This document shows, one piece after another, positions 17,847 to 25,985 of a DNA stretch of 64,000 bases. This stretch comes from Burkholderiales bacterium. Its GTDB lineage: Bacteria > Pseudomonadota > Gammaproteobacteria > Burkholderiales > WYBJ01. The first letter of the stretch is position 1. The number at the start of each line of letters is the position of its first letter. Under the pieces are notes generated by a model. It had not been told where the DNA came from and ran no database searches. It worked only from the letters and a program-made list of their open reading frames with translations. Both the position numbers and the translations under genes were made by a program. The stretch is from contig JADLAC010000010.1 in the NCBI GenBank assembly GCA_020848435.1, forward strand, positions 50,232 through 114,231, given 5' to 3'.

Positions 17847-18260
17847 TCACGCCGACGCCGGGCCCTTCAACTCGACCCGGTTGCCTTCGGGATCGCGCAG
17901 GTAGCACGACAGTCCATCGCCCTCCGCGCCGAAGCGCGTACGCAGCTCGCCCAGCTCGATGCCACGCGCGCCGAAATGGCGTTGTAGCGCCGGGAAATCG
18001 AACGGCTCGATGCGCAGGCAGAAGTGATCCATGTTGCGGCCTTCGATTCCGGGGGCAGCGCCGCCGGCGCGGCCGAGCTCGCCATCGAGCGCCACCAGGT
18101 CGATCATGGCGGTGCCGCCGCGCAAGTGGATGAGGCCGCGCCGCTCGTTGCGCTTGGCGATCTCGAACCCGAGCACGCCGCAGTAGAACTCCAGCATGGG
18201 ATCGAAGCTTCGGCAGCGCAGGACCACGTGATCGATGCGCTGTACGCTGAAGGGCGTCAT
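17847..18260 (-). CDS. VOC (glyoxalase/dioxygenase) family protein
   Basis: A 137-residue vicinal-oxygen-chelate protein: QRIDHVVLRCRSFDPMLEFY is the first beta-alpha-beta unit, and DHFCLRIEPFD with YLRDPEGNRVELKGP the second. Metal ligands are likely His in RIDHVVL, His in NMDHFCL and Glu in NRVELKG. Related proteins are glyoxalase I, fosfomycin-resistance or lyase enzymes; the reaction cannot be told. The start ATG has GAGG 8 nt upstream. It is divergent from the Gfo/Idh/MocA cluster. Confidence 0.85.
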   Translation of the reverse strand: MTPFSVQRIDHVVLRCRSFDPMLEFYCGVLGFEIAKRNERRGLIHLRGGTAMIDLVALDGELGRAGGAAPGIEGRNMDHFCLRIEPFDFPALQRHFGARGIELGELRTRFGAEGDGLSCYLRDPEGNRVELKGPASA

Positions 18261-18693
18261 GGCGGCTGCCTCGCAATTTTCGCAGCGCTCATTGTGAACC
18301 GTCTGCTGGCCGGAAAGAAGAAATCCGCGGCGCTCGCGGCGCCTCGCACCCCGCATCCCGCATCCCGCATCGCGCATCGCGCGGCGACACCCTCCGCGCC
18401 TCGTAAGGCGATCAACGAAGGCGGACCGGCTCGACCGCTGCACGATACAGCGGCGGGCGACTCGACTCCACCGCGCGGTGTCTGCATCATGTCCATGCCG
18501 GAGCGGCGCGGCTGCGCTTTCAGCGATTGTCGCCGAGTCCTGAGCCCAATAGCCTTTGCAACGTGCAAGACCTGGCCGCAATAGGCGCATGCCGCAGCGC
18601 CACGGCGTATGGCCCGCTCGCCCCGCTCCGGTTTACAATGGAACTTTGTCCGGACCAAGTTCGCGCGTGCCCGCGCGCGACGCCAGGAGCATC
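18261..18693. other. Divergent intergenic region of about 430 bp
   Basis: It holds no recognisable gene. It contains short tandem GCATCCC/GCATCGC heptamers near 18350-18380 and, at its right end, a -10-like TACAAT plus an operator-like dyad serving the dehydrogenase cluster. Confidence 0.5.
18634..18661 (+). promoter_or_regulatory. Candidate promoter -10 and operator dyad for the dehydrogenase cluster
   Basis: TACAAT (18634-18639) resembles a -10 box. Directly downstream, 18642-18661 is a near-perfect 20-bp dyad: AACTT, N, GTCCGGAC, N, AAGTT. Its core TTGTCCGGACCA resembles the T-N-GT-N4-AC-N-A pattern bound by GntR/FadR-type repressors. The position across the expected transcription start, 33 bp before the ATG, fits a repressor site. 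No regulator gene is in the window. Confidence 0.5.
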
Positions 18694-19743
18694 ATGATCA
18701 GACCCATCAACGTCGGCATCGTCGGCACCGGCTGGTGCGGCGGTATTCGAGCCAGAGCCTGTCACGCCAATCCGCTGGTGGACGGTTTGTACATCGCGGA
18801 AATCAAGCCCGAGCGGCTGGCGGAGGTGGCCAACGAGGTGGCGCCGCGCAAGGCGACCAGCGATTGGCGCGAGCTGCTCGAAGTGAAGGAGATCGATGCC
18901 TTGTTCATTTCGGCGACGCCGGAGACGACCCATTTCCCGATGGCGCGCGCCTGTCTCGCGGCCGGCAAGCACGTGTTCCTGGAAAAGCCGATCGCGCTCG
19001 AGCTGCACGAGGCCGACGAGCTGATCCAGCTCGCACGCGAGCGACAGGTCAAGTTCACCATCGGCTATTCCCAGCGCTTCAACCAGAAGTTCGCCTACAT
19101 CAAGGAGCGCCTCGACGACGGCACGCTCGGGACGCCGATTTCGGCGCTGGTCAGCCGCCACATCGCCCGCTCGCTCGGCAACAAGATCAGCGGGCGCACC
19201 AAGCTTTCGCCGGCCGCGATGGAGGCGACGCACGACATCGATTTCGTCCTCTGGCTGCTCGATCCGCGCAAGCCGGTCAAGGTCTACTCGCAGTGGGTGT
19301 ACGGCGTTAAGAAGGACAGCCACGGCGTACCGGACTGCCAATGGATCACCATCACCATGGACGACGGGGTCGCTTTCGTGATCGGCGCCGGCTGGATCCT
19401 GCCGCCGGGATATCCCAACTTCTCGTGGTGCTGGATCGAGTTCGTCGCCAGCGAAGGCGCGGTCTTCGTCGACGACACGCATCGCGATTGCGTGCTCACC
19501 ACCATGAAGAACGGCGCGCAGTTTCCGCTGTCGTCGATGCCGGGGGAATTCGTCGGTCATACCTACGCCGGCCCCATGGGCCCCGAAACCGACCATTTCG
19601 TCCAGGCATGCGCGCTCGATCGCCCCGTGCTGGTGACCCCGGAGCAGGCGCGCACGGTGATGGAATGCTATATCGCCGCCGACTTGTCGGCCGAGCGCGG
19701 CGAGCCCGTCACCCTGCCGCTGCCCGAGCGGCGAGGGGCGTAG
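18694..19743 (+). CDS. Gfo/Idh/MocA-family NAD(P)-dependent oxidoreductase (1)
   Basis: A 349-residue dehydrogenase. The Rossmann N-terminus GIVGTGWCGGIRARACH is followed by the family signature EKPIALELHEADEL and a C-terminal substrate domain. The usual catalytic Lys is present in EKP, and MEATHDIDFVLWLL contributes the His/Asp region. Family members oxidise sugars, inositols or related hydroxy groups. AGGAG lies close before the ATG, and an operator-like dyad lies upstream. It is first in a run of co-directional catabolic genes, and the next gene is a paralogue. Substrate unknown. Confidence 0.88.
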   Translation: MIRPINVGIVGTGWCGGIRARACHANPLVDGLYIAEIKPERLAEVANEVAPRKATSDWRELLEVKEIDALFISATPETTHFPMARACLAAGKHVFLEKPIALELHEADELIQLARERQVKFTIGYSQRFNQKFAYIKERLDDGTLGTPISALVSRHIARSLGNKISGRTKLSPAAMEATHDIDFVLWLLDPRKPVKVYSQWVYGVKKDSHGVPDCQWITITMDDGVAFVIGAGWILPPGYPNFSWCWIEFVASEGAVFVDDTHRDCVLTTMKNGAQFPLSSMPGEFVGHTYAGPMGPETDHFVQACALDRPVLVTPEQARTVMECYIAADLSAERGEPVTLPLPERRGA

Positions 19744-19775
19744 CGCCCGCAAGCAGCACGCATAGGAGCAAGACA

Positions 19776-20891
19776 ATGGCAAGGAAGCAGGCAAAGAAGA
19801 TCGGGCTCGCGATCATCGGCGGCGGCCGGGTCGGACTGATCCGCGGCGAGCTCGCCGCGCGCCATCCCGAGGTCGAGTGGATAGGCATCGCGGAGCGCAA
19901 CCCGGAGCGAGCCCAAATCGTCGGCGAAAAGATCGGCGCCGACTTCGTGACCCAGGACTTTCGCGAGCTGCTGGCTCGGCCCGAGGTCAATGCCGCGGTG
20001 ATCGCCACCGACGAGCATTTGCACGTCGATCCGGTGCTGGGCGCGGTCGAGCGCGCTCTGCCGATGCTGATCGAGAAGCCGCTCGCGACCGAGCTGGCCG
20101 CCTCCGAGCGCGTGATGGCGGCGATCGAGAAAGCCGGTGTCGACGCCGTGGTCGGCTATACGCAGCGCTTTCGGCGCCGCTGGCTGGTGGCCAAGGAGAA
20201 GGTACGCACCGGCGCGCTGGGTGAAGTCACGATGGTCACCTCGCGTGCGTTCATGAATCGGCTGGTGGCAATCGACAACTACCAGCGTACCGACAAGCCG
20301 GAAACCATCTCGCCCATGGTGATTTCCGGCACCCACGCGCTGGACGTGGCCATGTGGATGCTCGAGGGCAAGACCGCGGTCGAGGTGTACGCGCGCTCGG
20401 TGGACAAGGCGCTCGGCCCCAAGTGGCGCGGGATCGACGGCACGGCGAACATCATCACCTTCGACGACGGCACGATCTACCAGTCGGTCATCTCGTGGGC
20501 GCTGCCGGTGGTGTGGCCCGGCGCGGTTTACAGCCTGGAGATCGGCATCGTCGGCGTCGAGGGCGTGCTGACGATCGACGACACCCATCGCGACATCGTG
20601 CTCGCGACCGAAAAGATACAGACCGAAGGGTACGCACCGGACAGCCGCCGTCACGTCGACTTCCTCACCAGCTATCCGGTCGGCGACATGGCGCTCGGCG
20701 AGCTGCGCGGCCCGATGCGCGAAGAGACCAATTCCTGGCTCAACCGTGTCTCGATCGGCGTGCCGACGCAGCATGCGAGCGCAAAGGAGGCGCACAACCG
20801 GCTCATGCTGACCAAGGCGATGGATCTTTCGGCGCGCCTGAAGCGCCCGGTGCCGTTGCCGATCAGCGCCGAGGACGAGCGCCGGGGTTAG
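19776..20891 (+). CDS. Gfo/Idh/MocA-family oxidoreductase (2)
   Basis: A 371-residue paralogue of the preceding protein: LAIIGGGRVGLIRGELAA (nucleotide fold), EKPLATELAASERVM and SGTHALDVAMWMLEGK in the catalytic region. It shares the unusual DDTHRD motif with gene 1, indicating a recent common ancestor or a shared substrate class. TAGGAG Shine-Dalgarno about 8 nt before ATG, only 32 bp after the previous stop, so probably the same operon. Two adjacent Gfo/Idh members could act as partners on successive oxidations. Confidence 0.88.
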   Translation: MARKQAKKIGLAIIGGGRVGLIRGELAARHPEVEWIGIAERNPERAQIVGEKIGADFVTQDFRELLARPEVNAAVIATDEHLHVDPVLGAVERALPMLIEKPLATELAASERVMAAIEKAGVDAVVGYTQRFRRRWLVAKEKVRTGALGEVTMVTSRAFMNRLVAIDNYQRTDKPETISPMVISGTHALDVAMWMLEGKTAVEVYARSVDKALGPKWRGIDGTANIITFDDGTIYQSVISWALPVVWPGAVYSLEIGIVGVEGVLTIDDTHRDIVLATEKIQTEGYAPDSRRHVDFLTSYPVGDMALGELRGPMREETNSWLNRVSIGVPTQHASAKEAHNRLMLTKAMDLSARLKRPVPLPISAEDERRG

Positions 20892-20970
20892 CATGCGCGC
20901 CGGGCTGGCACCCGCGAAGGCAGACGCTGCGCAGGTTGGCGGCGGCATCTATTTCACAGGAGGAGCGACG

Positions 20971-21966
20971 ATGGGCAAGATCGCAGCGAGCGTAGCAGGC
21001 GCCGTACTCGGTTTCGGCATCGCGGCATCGGCGCTGGCGCAAGCCCCGGCCGAGGCATGGCCGGCGCGGCCGGTGCGCATCATCGTGCCGTATGCGCCGG
21101 GCGGGGCGACCGACATCACCGCGCGCCATTTCGCCAATCGTTTGAACGAAGTTACGGGCCAGCCCGTGGTGGTCGACAATCGCGCCGGCGCCTCGGGCAT
21201 CATCGCCATCGAGCTCGCCGCCAAGGCGACGCCCGACGGCTACACGCTCCTGGTCGGCAACGTGTCGACCAACGCGATCAACGAGACCACGTTCGCCAGC
21301 CAGATGAAGGTCAAGCCCTCGCGGGCATTGACCGGCGTGAGCAACCTGATCGAGCTGCCGCATCTGTTCGTGGCGAGCAACGCGGTGGCGGCGAACACCA
21401 TGCGCGATTTCGTCGCCTGGGCGAAGTCTCAACCCGCGGGCAAGATCAGCTTCGGCTCCTCCGGCGTCGGCAGCTATCCGCATCTGGATGGCGTTCGGCT
21501 CGCGCGTGCCGCCGGGTTCGATGCGGTTCACATCCCCTACAAGGGCGGCGCGGCGCAGATGCTGCCGGGCATCGCCGGCAACGAAGTGCAATACATGGAG
21601 ATCAACCTGGCCTCGGGCCTGCCGTTCGTGCAAGCCGGCCGCATGAAGGCGATCGCGGCGGTGGGCAACCAGCGGCTACAGCAGTTGCCCAACGTCCCGA
21701 CCATGTCCGAGAGCGGCTATCCGGGCATCGGCACCAACGCGTGGAACGGCATGTTCGCCCCGGCCGGAGTGCCGAAAGCCGTGCTGGCGCAGATTCATGC
21801 GCGGGTGCAGGCGATCATGGACGCGCCGCAAATGAAGGACACGCTGGCCAAGAGCTTCATGACCGTGGTGGTCGACAAGTCACCCGCCGATTTCGACAAG
21901 TTCGTGCGCGCCGAGGTGGACAAGTGGGGCAAGGTGGTGCGCGAGAACAACATCAAGGTGGAATGA
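20971..21966 (+). CDS. Bug/TctC-family tripartite tricarboxylate transporter receptor (1)
   Basis: A 331-residue periplasmic binding protein with a signal peptide (1-23, cleavage after ALA). Family motifs are VRIIVPYAPGGATDITAR near the N-terminus, VVVDNRAGASGIIA, and HIPYKGGAAQML in the ligand-loop region. Bug proteins capture carboxylates and similar small acids for TctAB-type carriers, but no tctA or tctB gene is nearby. A strong AGGAGGAG Shine-Dalgarno fixes the start. Its position among dehydrogenases suggests it captures their substrate or a relative. Confidence 0.93.
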   Translation: MGKIAASVAGAVLGFGIAASALAQAPAEAWPARPVRIIVPYAPGGATDITARHFANRLNEVTGQPVVVDNRAGASGIIAIELAAKATPDGYTLLVGNVSTNAINETTFASQMKVKPSRALTGVSNLIELPHLFVASNAVAANTMRDFVAWAKSQPAGKISFGSSGVGSYPHLDGVRLARAAGFDAVHIPYKGGAAQMLPGIAGNEVQYMEINLASGLPFVQAGRMKAIAAVGNQRLQQLPNVPTMSESGYPGIGTNAWNGMFAPAGVPKAVLAQIHARVQAIMDAPQMKDTLAKSFMTVVVDKSPADFDKFVRAEVDKWGKVVRENNIKVE

Positions 21967-22030
21967 GCGCCCCGCTGTCGATGCCCGCAGCGCGCGCCGC
22001 GTTCAGCGGCACGGGCGCTGCCCGGCTGCC

Positions 22031-23065
22031 GTGCTGAACGCCGCCATCGTCGGCCTGGGGTCGTGGGGACGCACGCTGGTCGAAAGCGTGCAGGGCAAGG
22101 TCCAAGGTTTGCGCTTCACCGCCGCGTATACACCGAACCCGGTCGCGGTAAGCGCCTTTTGCGACAGCATGGGCTTGCGCCTGGCACGCGACATCGACAC
22201 GCTGCTGGGCGATCCCGGCATCGATGCCATCGCATTCGCCACCCCGAACAGCCAGCATTGCGCCCAGGTGCGGCGCGCCGCGCAGGCGGGCAAGCACGTG
22301 TTCGTCGAGAAGCCGTTTGCCTTGAGCGAGGCCGAGGCGCAAGCCGCGCTTAATGCCGTGGCGAGCGCCGGGGTGTGTCTCGCGGTCGGCTTCAATCGTC
22401 GCTTCCATCCGTTGATGCGCATGCTCAAGGCATGGGCGGCGAGCGGCCGGCTCGGCGTGCTCGTGTCCATCGTGGCGGAGCTCACCGCCACGACGGCGTT
22501 CTACCGCCCGAGCGGCTCGTGGCGTACGCGCACCGATGAAGAGCCCGCCGGCGCCTTGGCAGGCGTGGGCATGCACTTGATCGATGCCATGATCGATGTT
22601 GCGGGCCGGGTGCGGGAAGTCTATTGCGTGGCCGATCATCGCGCCGGACCGCACGGCGAGGATACGACGCATCTCATCTTGTGCTTCGATTCCGGCTTGA
22701 GCGCCACCGCCGCATGCTCGCTTGCCGCCGCGCGCGCGGCGCGCTTTGCCGTCTATGGCTCGGCAGGAATGTGCGAGCTGCTGCGCCCGGGCATGGACGT
22801 GTTGCGCTTCGTTCCGGCGGTCGCCGGCCGCGCGAGCCACCTTGCTGCGATACCCGAACCCGAGGTCACCGAGCTGTCGGGCTTCAATACCGTGCAAGCG
22901 CAGTTCGAGGCCTTTACGAACGCCGTGCGCGAGCGCCGAGCGTACCCGATCGGGCATGACGAGGTGCTGCACGGCGTGCAGGTATTCGAGGCCGCGGTCC
23001 GCTCGGCGCGAACGCATGGTCCGGTCGCGGTGGCGGGCGAGAGCAGACCCGCGAGTGCCTGCTGA
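22031..23065 (+). CDS. Gfo/Idh/MocA-family oxidoreductase (3)
   Basis: A 344-residue dehydrogenase, more distant from the first two: AAIVGLGSWGRTLVESV, KHVFVEKPFALSEAEAQ, GVGMHLIDAMIDVAG. The start is taken as GTG at 22031 because no ATG with a Shine-Dalgarno precedes the nucleotide-binding motif. It is 65 bp after the Bug gene and probably in the same transcript. The DDTHRD motif of the first two is absent, so it likely acts on a different intermediate. Confidence 0.87.
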   Translation: MLNAAIVGLGSWGRTLVESVQGKVQGLRFTAAYTPNPVAVSAFCDSMGLRLARDIDTLLGDPGIDAIAFATPNSQHCAQVRRAAQAGKHVFVEKPFALSEAEAQAALNAVASAGVCLAVGFNRRFHPLMRMLKAWAASGRLGVLVSIVAELTATTAFYRPSGSWRTRTDEEPAGALAGVGMHLIDAMIDVAGRVREVYCVADHRAGPHGEDTTHLILCFDSGLSATAACSLAAARAARFAVYGSAGMCELLRPGMDVLRFVPAVAGRASHLAAIPEPEVTELSGFNTVQAQFEAFTNAVRERRAYPIGHDEVLHGVQVFEAAVRSARTHGPVAVAGESRPASAC

Positions 23066-23144
23066 AATGCGGCGCCGATCGGCATAGACTATCGCACCGT
23101 AGCAATCGCCGCGGGCGGCACGAATTGCCCCGCAGGGAGCAGTC

Positions 23145-24329
23145 ATGGATTTTGCACTCAACGACGAGCAGCGCGCGTGGCAGGCACGCGCCCGCGACTT
23201 CGCACGCGATGAGATTCGTCCGATCTCCCTTCAGCGCGACGCCGTGTCGCAGCCGCGCGAGACCTGGGACTGGGAGATCATCAAGAAGGGTTCCAAGCTC
23301 GGCTTTCGTACCGCGGCCGTGCCGAAGGCCTGGGGCGGGTACGGCATAGACTTCGTGACCCAGGCGCTGGTCATGGCCGAGCTGGCGAAGGCCGACAGCG
23401 CGATATCGAAGGCATTCAGCCAGAACTGGAAGTGGAGCCACTTGATCGCCGAATTCTGTAACGACGATCAGAAGAAGCGCTTTCTGCAGCCCTTCCTGGC
23501 CGACGATACGTTCGTGATCGGCTCCGCGAGCACCGAGCCCAACTCGGGCTCGGACAATCGGCTGCCGCCGTTGGACGACATCAAGGCTGGCTTCCGGTTG
23601 CGAGCCGAGCGCAAGGGCGACGAGTGGCTTCTCAACGGCGAGAAGTGTTTCATCGCCAATGGCAGCGTCGGCAAGCTGTTCTTCGTCGGCGCACGAACCG
23701 ACAGCAGCGTGCTCGCGCGCGAGGGCACCACCATCTTCATGGTGCCTGTAGACACGCCGGGTTTTCGCGTCGGCAAGGTGTTCAACAAGAGCGGCTGGCG
23801 CTTCTACCAGAACGCGGAGCTCGTCTTCGACGACGCACGCGTGCCCCACGCCAATGTCGTCGGCGAGGTGAACGGCGGTGCGCGCATCCGCTCCGGTTCG
23901 GCCTCGGAGTTCGGCGACCTGGAGCTCGCCGCCAACGCCCTGGGCGTGTGCGAGGCGGCGTGCGAATCGGCGTTGGGCTTGGCGCGCACCCGCACCCAGG
24001 GCGGCAAGACCTTGCTCGCGCAGCAGGCGGTGCAGTTGAAGCTCGGGCGCATGAACATGCTCACCGAAGCGCTGCGCGCTTTCGTCCTGCGCACGGCGTG
24101 GGAAATGGACCAAGGCGGCCACGGCGCCATCAACCCGGTGCTCGTCATGAACTACTCGACCGACGTGATCCAGGAGGTGACCGGGCTCAACATGGAGATT
24201 CACGGCGCCTCGGGCCATACCATGAACGCGGAGGCGGCCAAGCTCGTGCGCGACGCCATCATCTGGACGCACCTGGCGGGCGATTCAACCCAGCGGCTGA
24301 AGGTGATCCGCCGCTTTCCGAAGAACTGA
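23145..24329 (+). CDS. Acyl-CoA dehydrogenase-family protein (1), atypical active site
   Basis: A 394-residue flavoprotein of the acyl-CoA dehydrogenase fold: an N-terminal helical domain (1-120), a mid beta domain with GSASTEPNSGSDN, and a C-terminal helical domain with MEIHGASGHTMN. The position corresponding to the medium-chain enzyme's catalytic Glu (RDA+9, normally Y-E-G-T) reads L-A-G-D here (Ala378), so that base is absent. It could use a base elsewhere, as isovaleryl-type enzymes do, or perform a different flavin reaction. Shine-Dalgarno GCAGGGAG. It is co-directional with the dehydrogenase cluster. Confidence 0.85.
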   Translation: MDFALNDEQRAWQARARDFARDEIRPISLQRDAVSQPRETWDWEIIKKGSKLGFRTAAVPKAWGGYGIDFVTQALVMAELAKADSAISKAFSQNWKWSHLIAEFCNDDQKKRFLQPFLADDTFVIGSASTEPNSGSDNRLPPLDDIKAGFRLRAERKGDEWLLNGEKCFIANGSVGKLFFVGARTDSSVLAREGTTIFMVPVDTPGFRVGKVFNKSGWRFYQNAELVFDDARVPHANVVGEVNGGARIRSGSASEFGDLELAANALGVCEAACESALGLARTRTQGGKTLLAQQAVQLKLGRMNMLTEALRAFVLRTAWEMDQGGHGAINPVLVMNYSTDVIQEVTGLNMEIHGASGHTMNAEAAKLVRDAIIWTHLAGDSTQRLKVIRRFPKN

Positions 24330-24347
24330 GGCGAAACGAGGCCCATC

Positions 24348-25424
24348 ATGCTCAAGATCGGCGTCATGCTCGGAGACGACATCGGACTGGAGGTCGTTCC
24401 CGAGACGGTCAAGGTAATGCAGGCAGCGGCGGAAGCGGCCGCGCTATCGATCGAGTGGCAGGAGCTGCCGCTCGGCGTGCTGGGGCACAAGCTGCACGGC
24501 CACACCATGCCCAAGTACACGGTCGACGCGCTGGCCAAGACCGACGGCTTCATCAGCGGACCAATCGGGCACAATGCCTATCCGCGCAACGATCCGACCT
24601 GGATCATGCCGCCGCTGCGCAAGCACTTCGACCTGTTCGCGAGCGTGAAGCCGGTGCGCTCGTATCCCAATCTGCCCTCCTTGCACAATGACGTCGACAT
24701 CGTGTTCCTGCGCGAAGTGACCGAAGGCATGCAATCGAGCGGCACGGTGGTTGCGGGGGACGGCGAGTTCCGGCCCAACGACGAGATCTCGATCGGCTCG
24801 CGGGTGGTGACGCGCAAAGGCGCGAACCGCGTGGCGCGCGAGGCGTTCGAGATCGCGCGCACCCGTGCGCGCAAGAAAGTCACCTCCGTGCACAAGGAGC
24901 CGGTTTATCGCCTGGTGTGCGGGATGTTCGCCGAGGAGTGCCGCAAGGTCGCGCGCGAATACCCGGACTGCACCTTGGAGGAGGTGCTGGTCGACGGCTT
25001 CGCCATGAAGCTCGTGATGAAGCCGCAGCAGTACGACGTCGTGGTTACGACCAACCAGTTCGGCGACATTCTCACTGATGAAGGCGCGGGGCTGGTGGGC
25101 GGCCTGGGGCTCGCCCCGGGCCTGTGCGTGGGCGAGCGCTATGCCATGGCCCAGGCGACGCACGGCTCCGCCCCCGATATCGCGGGCAGGAACGTCGCGA
25201 ATCCCTACGCCATGATCATGTCGGGCCAGATGCTGATGGCATGGCTTGGGCGCGCCCGCGGCGAGCCCAAGGCAAGCCGTGCGGCGCTATTGATGGATCG
25301 GGCGATGGAACGCGTGATTGCCGAGGCACGCGCGCTGACGCGCGATGTCGGCGGCACCGCGTCGACCAGCGAGATGGGCGACGCGCTGGCGCGCGCGGTC
25401 AAGGAAGTCGCACGCATCGCGTAA
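24348..25424 (+). CDS. Isocitrate/isopropylmalate/tartrate-type dehydrogenase
   Basis: A 358-residue member of the beta-decarboxylating dehydrogenase family: GVMLGDDIGLEVVPETV at the N-terminus, the Mg/substrate region TTNQFGDILTDEGAGLVGGLG, and the NAD-binding HGSAPDIAGRNVANP. These enzymes oxidise and decarboxylate 2-hydroxy acids (isocitrate, 3-isopropylmalate, tartrate or malate). The gene follows the acyl-CoA dehydrogenase-like gene by 18 bp. In this catabolic context a role in degrading an imported hydroxy acid is more likely than leucine biosynthesis. The substrate-specificity region is not diagnostic by eye. Confidence 0.87.
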   Translation: MLKIGVMLGDDIGLEVVPETVKVMQAAAEAAALSIEWQELPLGVLGHKLHGHTMPKYTVDALAKTDGFISGPIGHNAYPRNDPTWIMPPLRKHFDLFASVKPVRSYPNLPSLHNDVDIVFLREVTEGMQSSGTVVAGDGEFRPNDEISIGSRVVTRKGANRVAREAFEIARTRARKKVTSVHKEPVYRLVCGMFAEECRKVAREYPDCTLEEVLVDGFAMKLVMKPQQYDVVVTTNQFGDILTDEGAGLVGGLGLAPGLCVGERYAMAQATHGSAPDIAGRNVANPYAMIMSGQMLMAWLGRARGEPKASRAALLMDRAMERVIAEARALTRDVGGTASTSEMGDALARAVKEVARIA

Positions 25425-25500
25425 GCGGCCAGCGCACGAACAGGAGGGTTGTTCGCGACTCCGCGGGCCGGCGATTGCCGAGCGCCCACGCTGACGTAGT

Positions 25501-25560
25501 CGCGGGAGAGGGACCCGCGTAAGCGCGGTTCGCTTTCGCCGCCGGCCGGCGTGGCGGCGA
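25501..25560. terminator. Two hairpins between convergent genes
   Basis: CGCGGG/CCCGCG (25501-25506 with 25514-25519) and TCGCCGCC/GGCGGCGA (25536-25543 with 25553-25560). They lie between the dehydrogenase cluster (stop 25424) and the convergent acidic protein (stop 25582). Likely bidirectional termination. Confidence 0.45.
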
Positions 25561-25581
25561 CCGGGAGAATACCGAGCGCGC

Positions 25582-25812
25582 TCAGCGCTCGTCGTCTTCG
25601 TCTTCTTCCTCTTCCTCTTCTTCGTCCATCTCGATCGGCTCGAGCGCGGAATCGATCATGTCTTCGATGTCCGCCAAGACGTTGCGCAGGCTCTCGACTT
25701 GCGTCTCGGGCTCCTCGTCGGTCGGCTCCAAGGCGCCATAGATCATTTCTCGAATGTCCGTCAGGACATCCTGTAGCGACTCAATCTGTTCTTCGAGTTC
25801 GGATTTACGCAC
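25582..25812 (-). CDS. Small acidic coiled-coil protein with internal duplication
   Basis: A 76-residue strongly acidic protein. Two copies of a roughly 25-residue unit are visible: ESLQDVLTDIREMIYGALEP and ESLRNVLADIEDMIDSALEP. A poly-Glu/Asp tail (about residues 62-76) follows. The heptad-like pattern suggests a helical hairpin. The GTG start is supported by GGAGG 5 nt upstream; a longer open frame to 26004 lacks a ribosome binding site. It is not a recognised family. The acidic tail might mediate binding to a basic partner or metal, which is speculative. Confidence 0.6.
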   Translation of the reverse strand: MRKSELEEQIESLQDVLTDIREMIYGALEPTDEEPETQVESLRNVLADIEDMIDSALEPIEMDEEEEEEEDEDDER

Positions 25813-25985
25813 GGCTTCCTCCAGTGTGCTCGTCGTTGCCCGGGATCGTGTCCGCTGGTCGAATATCGGCGCGCGAGCGCTCTCAAGCCCGGCGAAAATG
25901 GTAGCACGACTTGCGCGCGCAAGCCTCGGCGCAACGCCGGTCCAGGTAGAATCGGCTGCCCGCATGTTGCCTGGAGCGCGAGTCG

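Noticed and set aside
18350..18380. Short GCATCCC/GCATCGC heptamer repeats
   Set aside because: Too short and irregular for a CRISPR or iteron array. Noted only as simple sequence.
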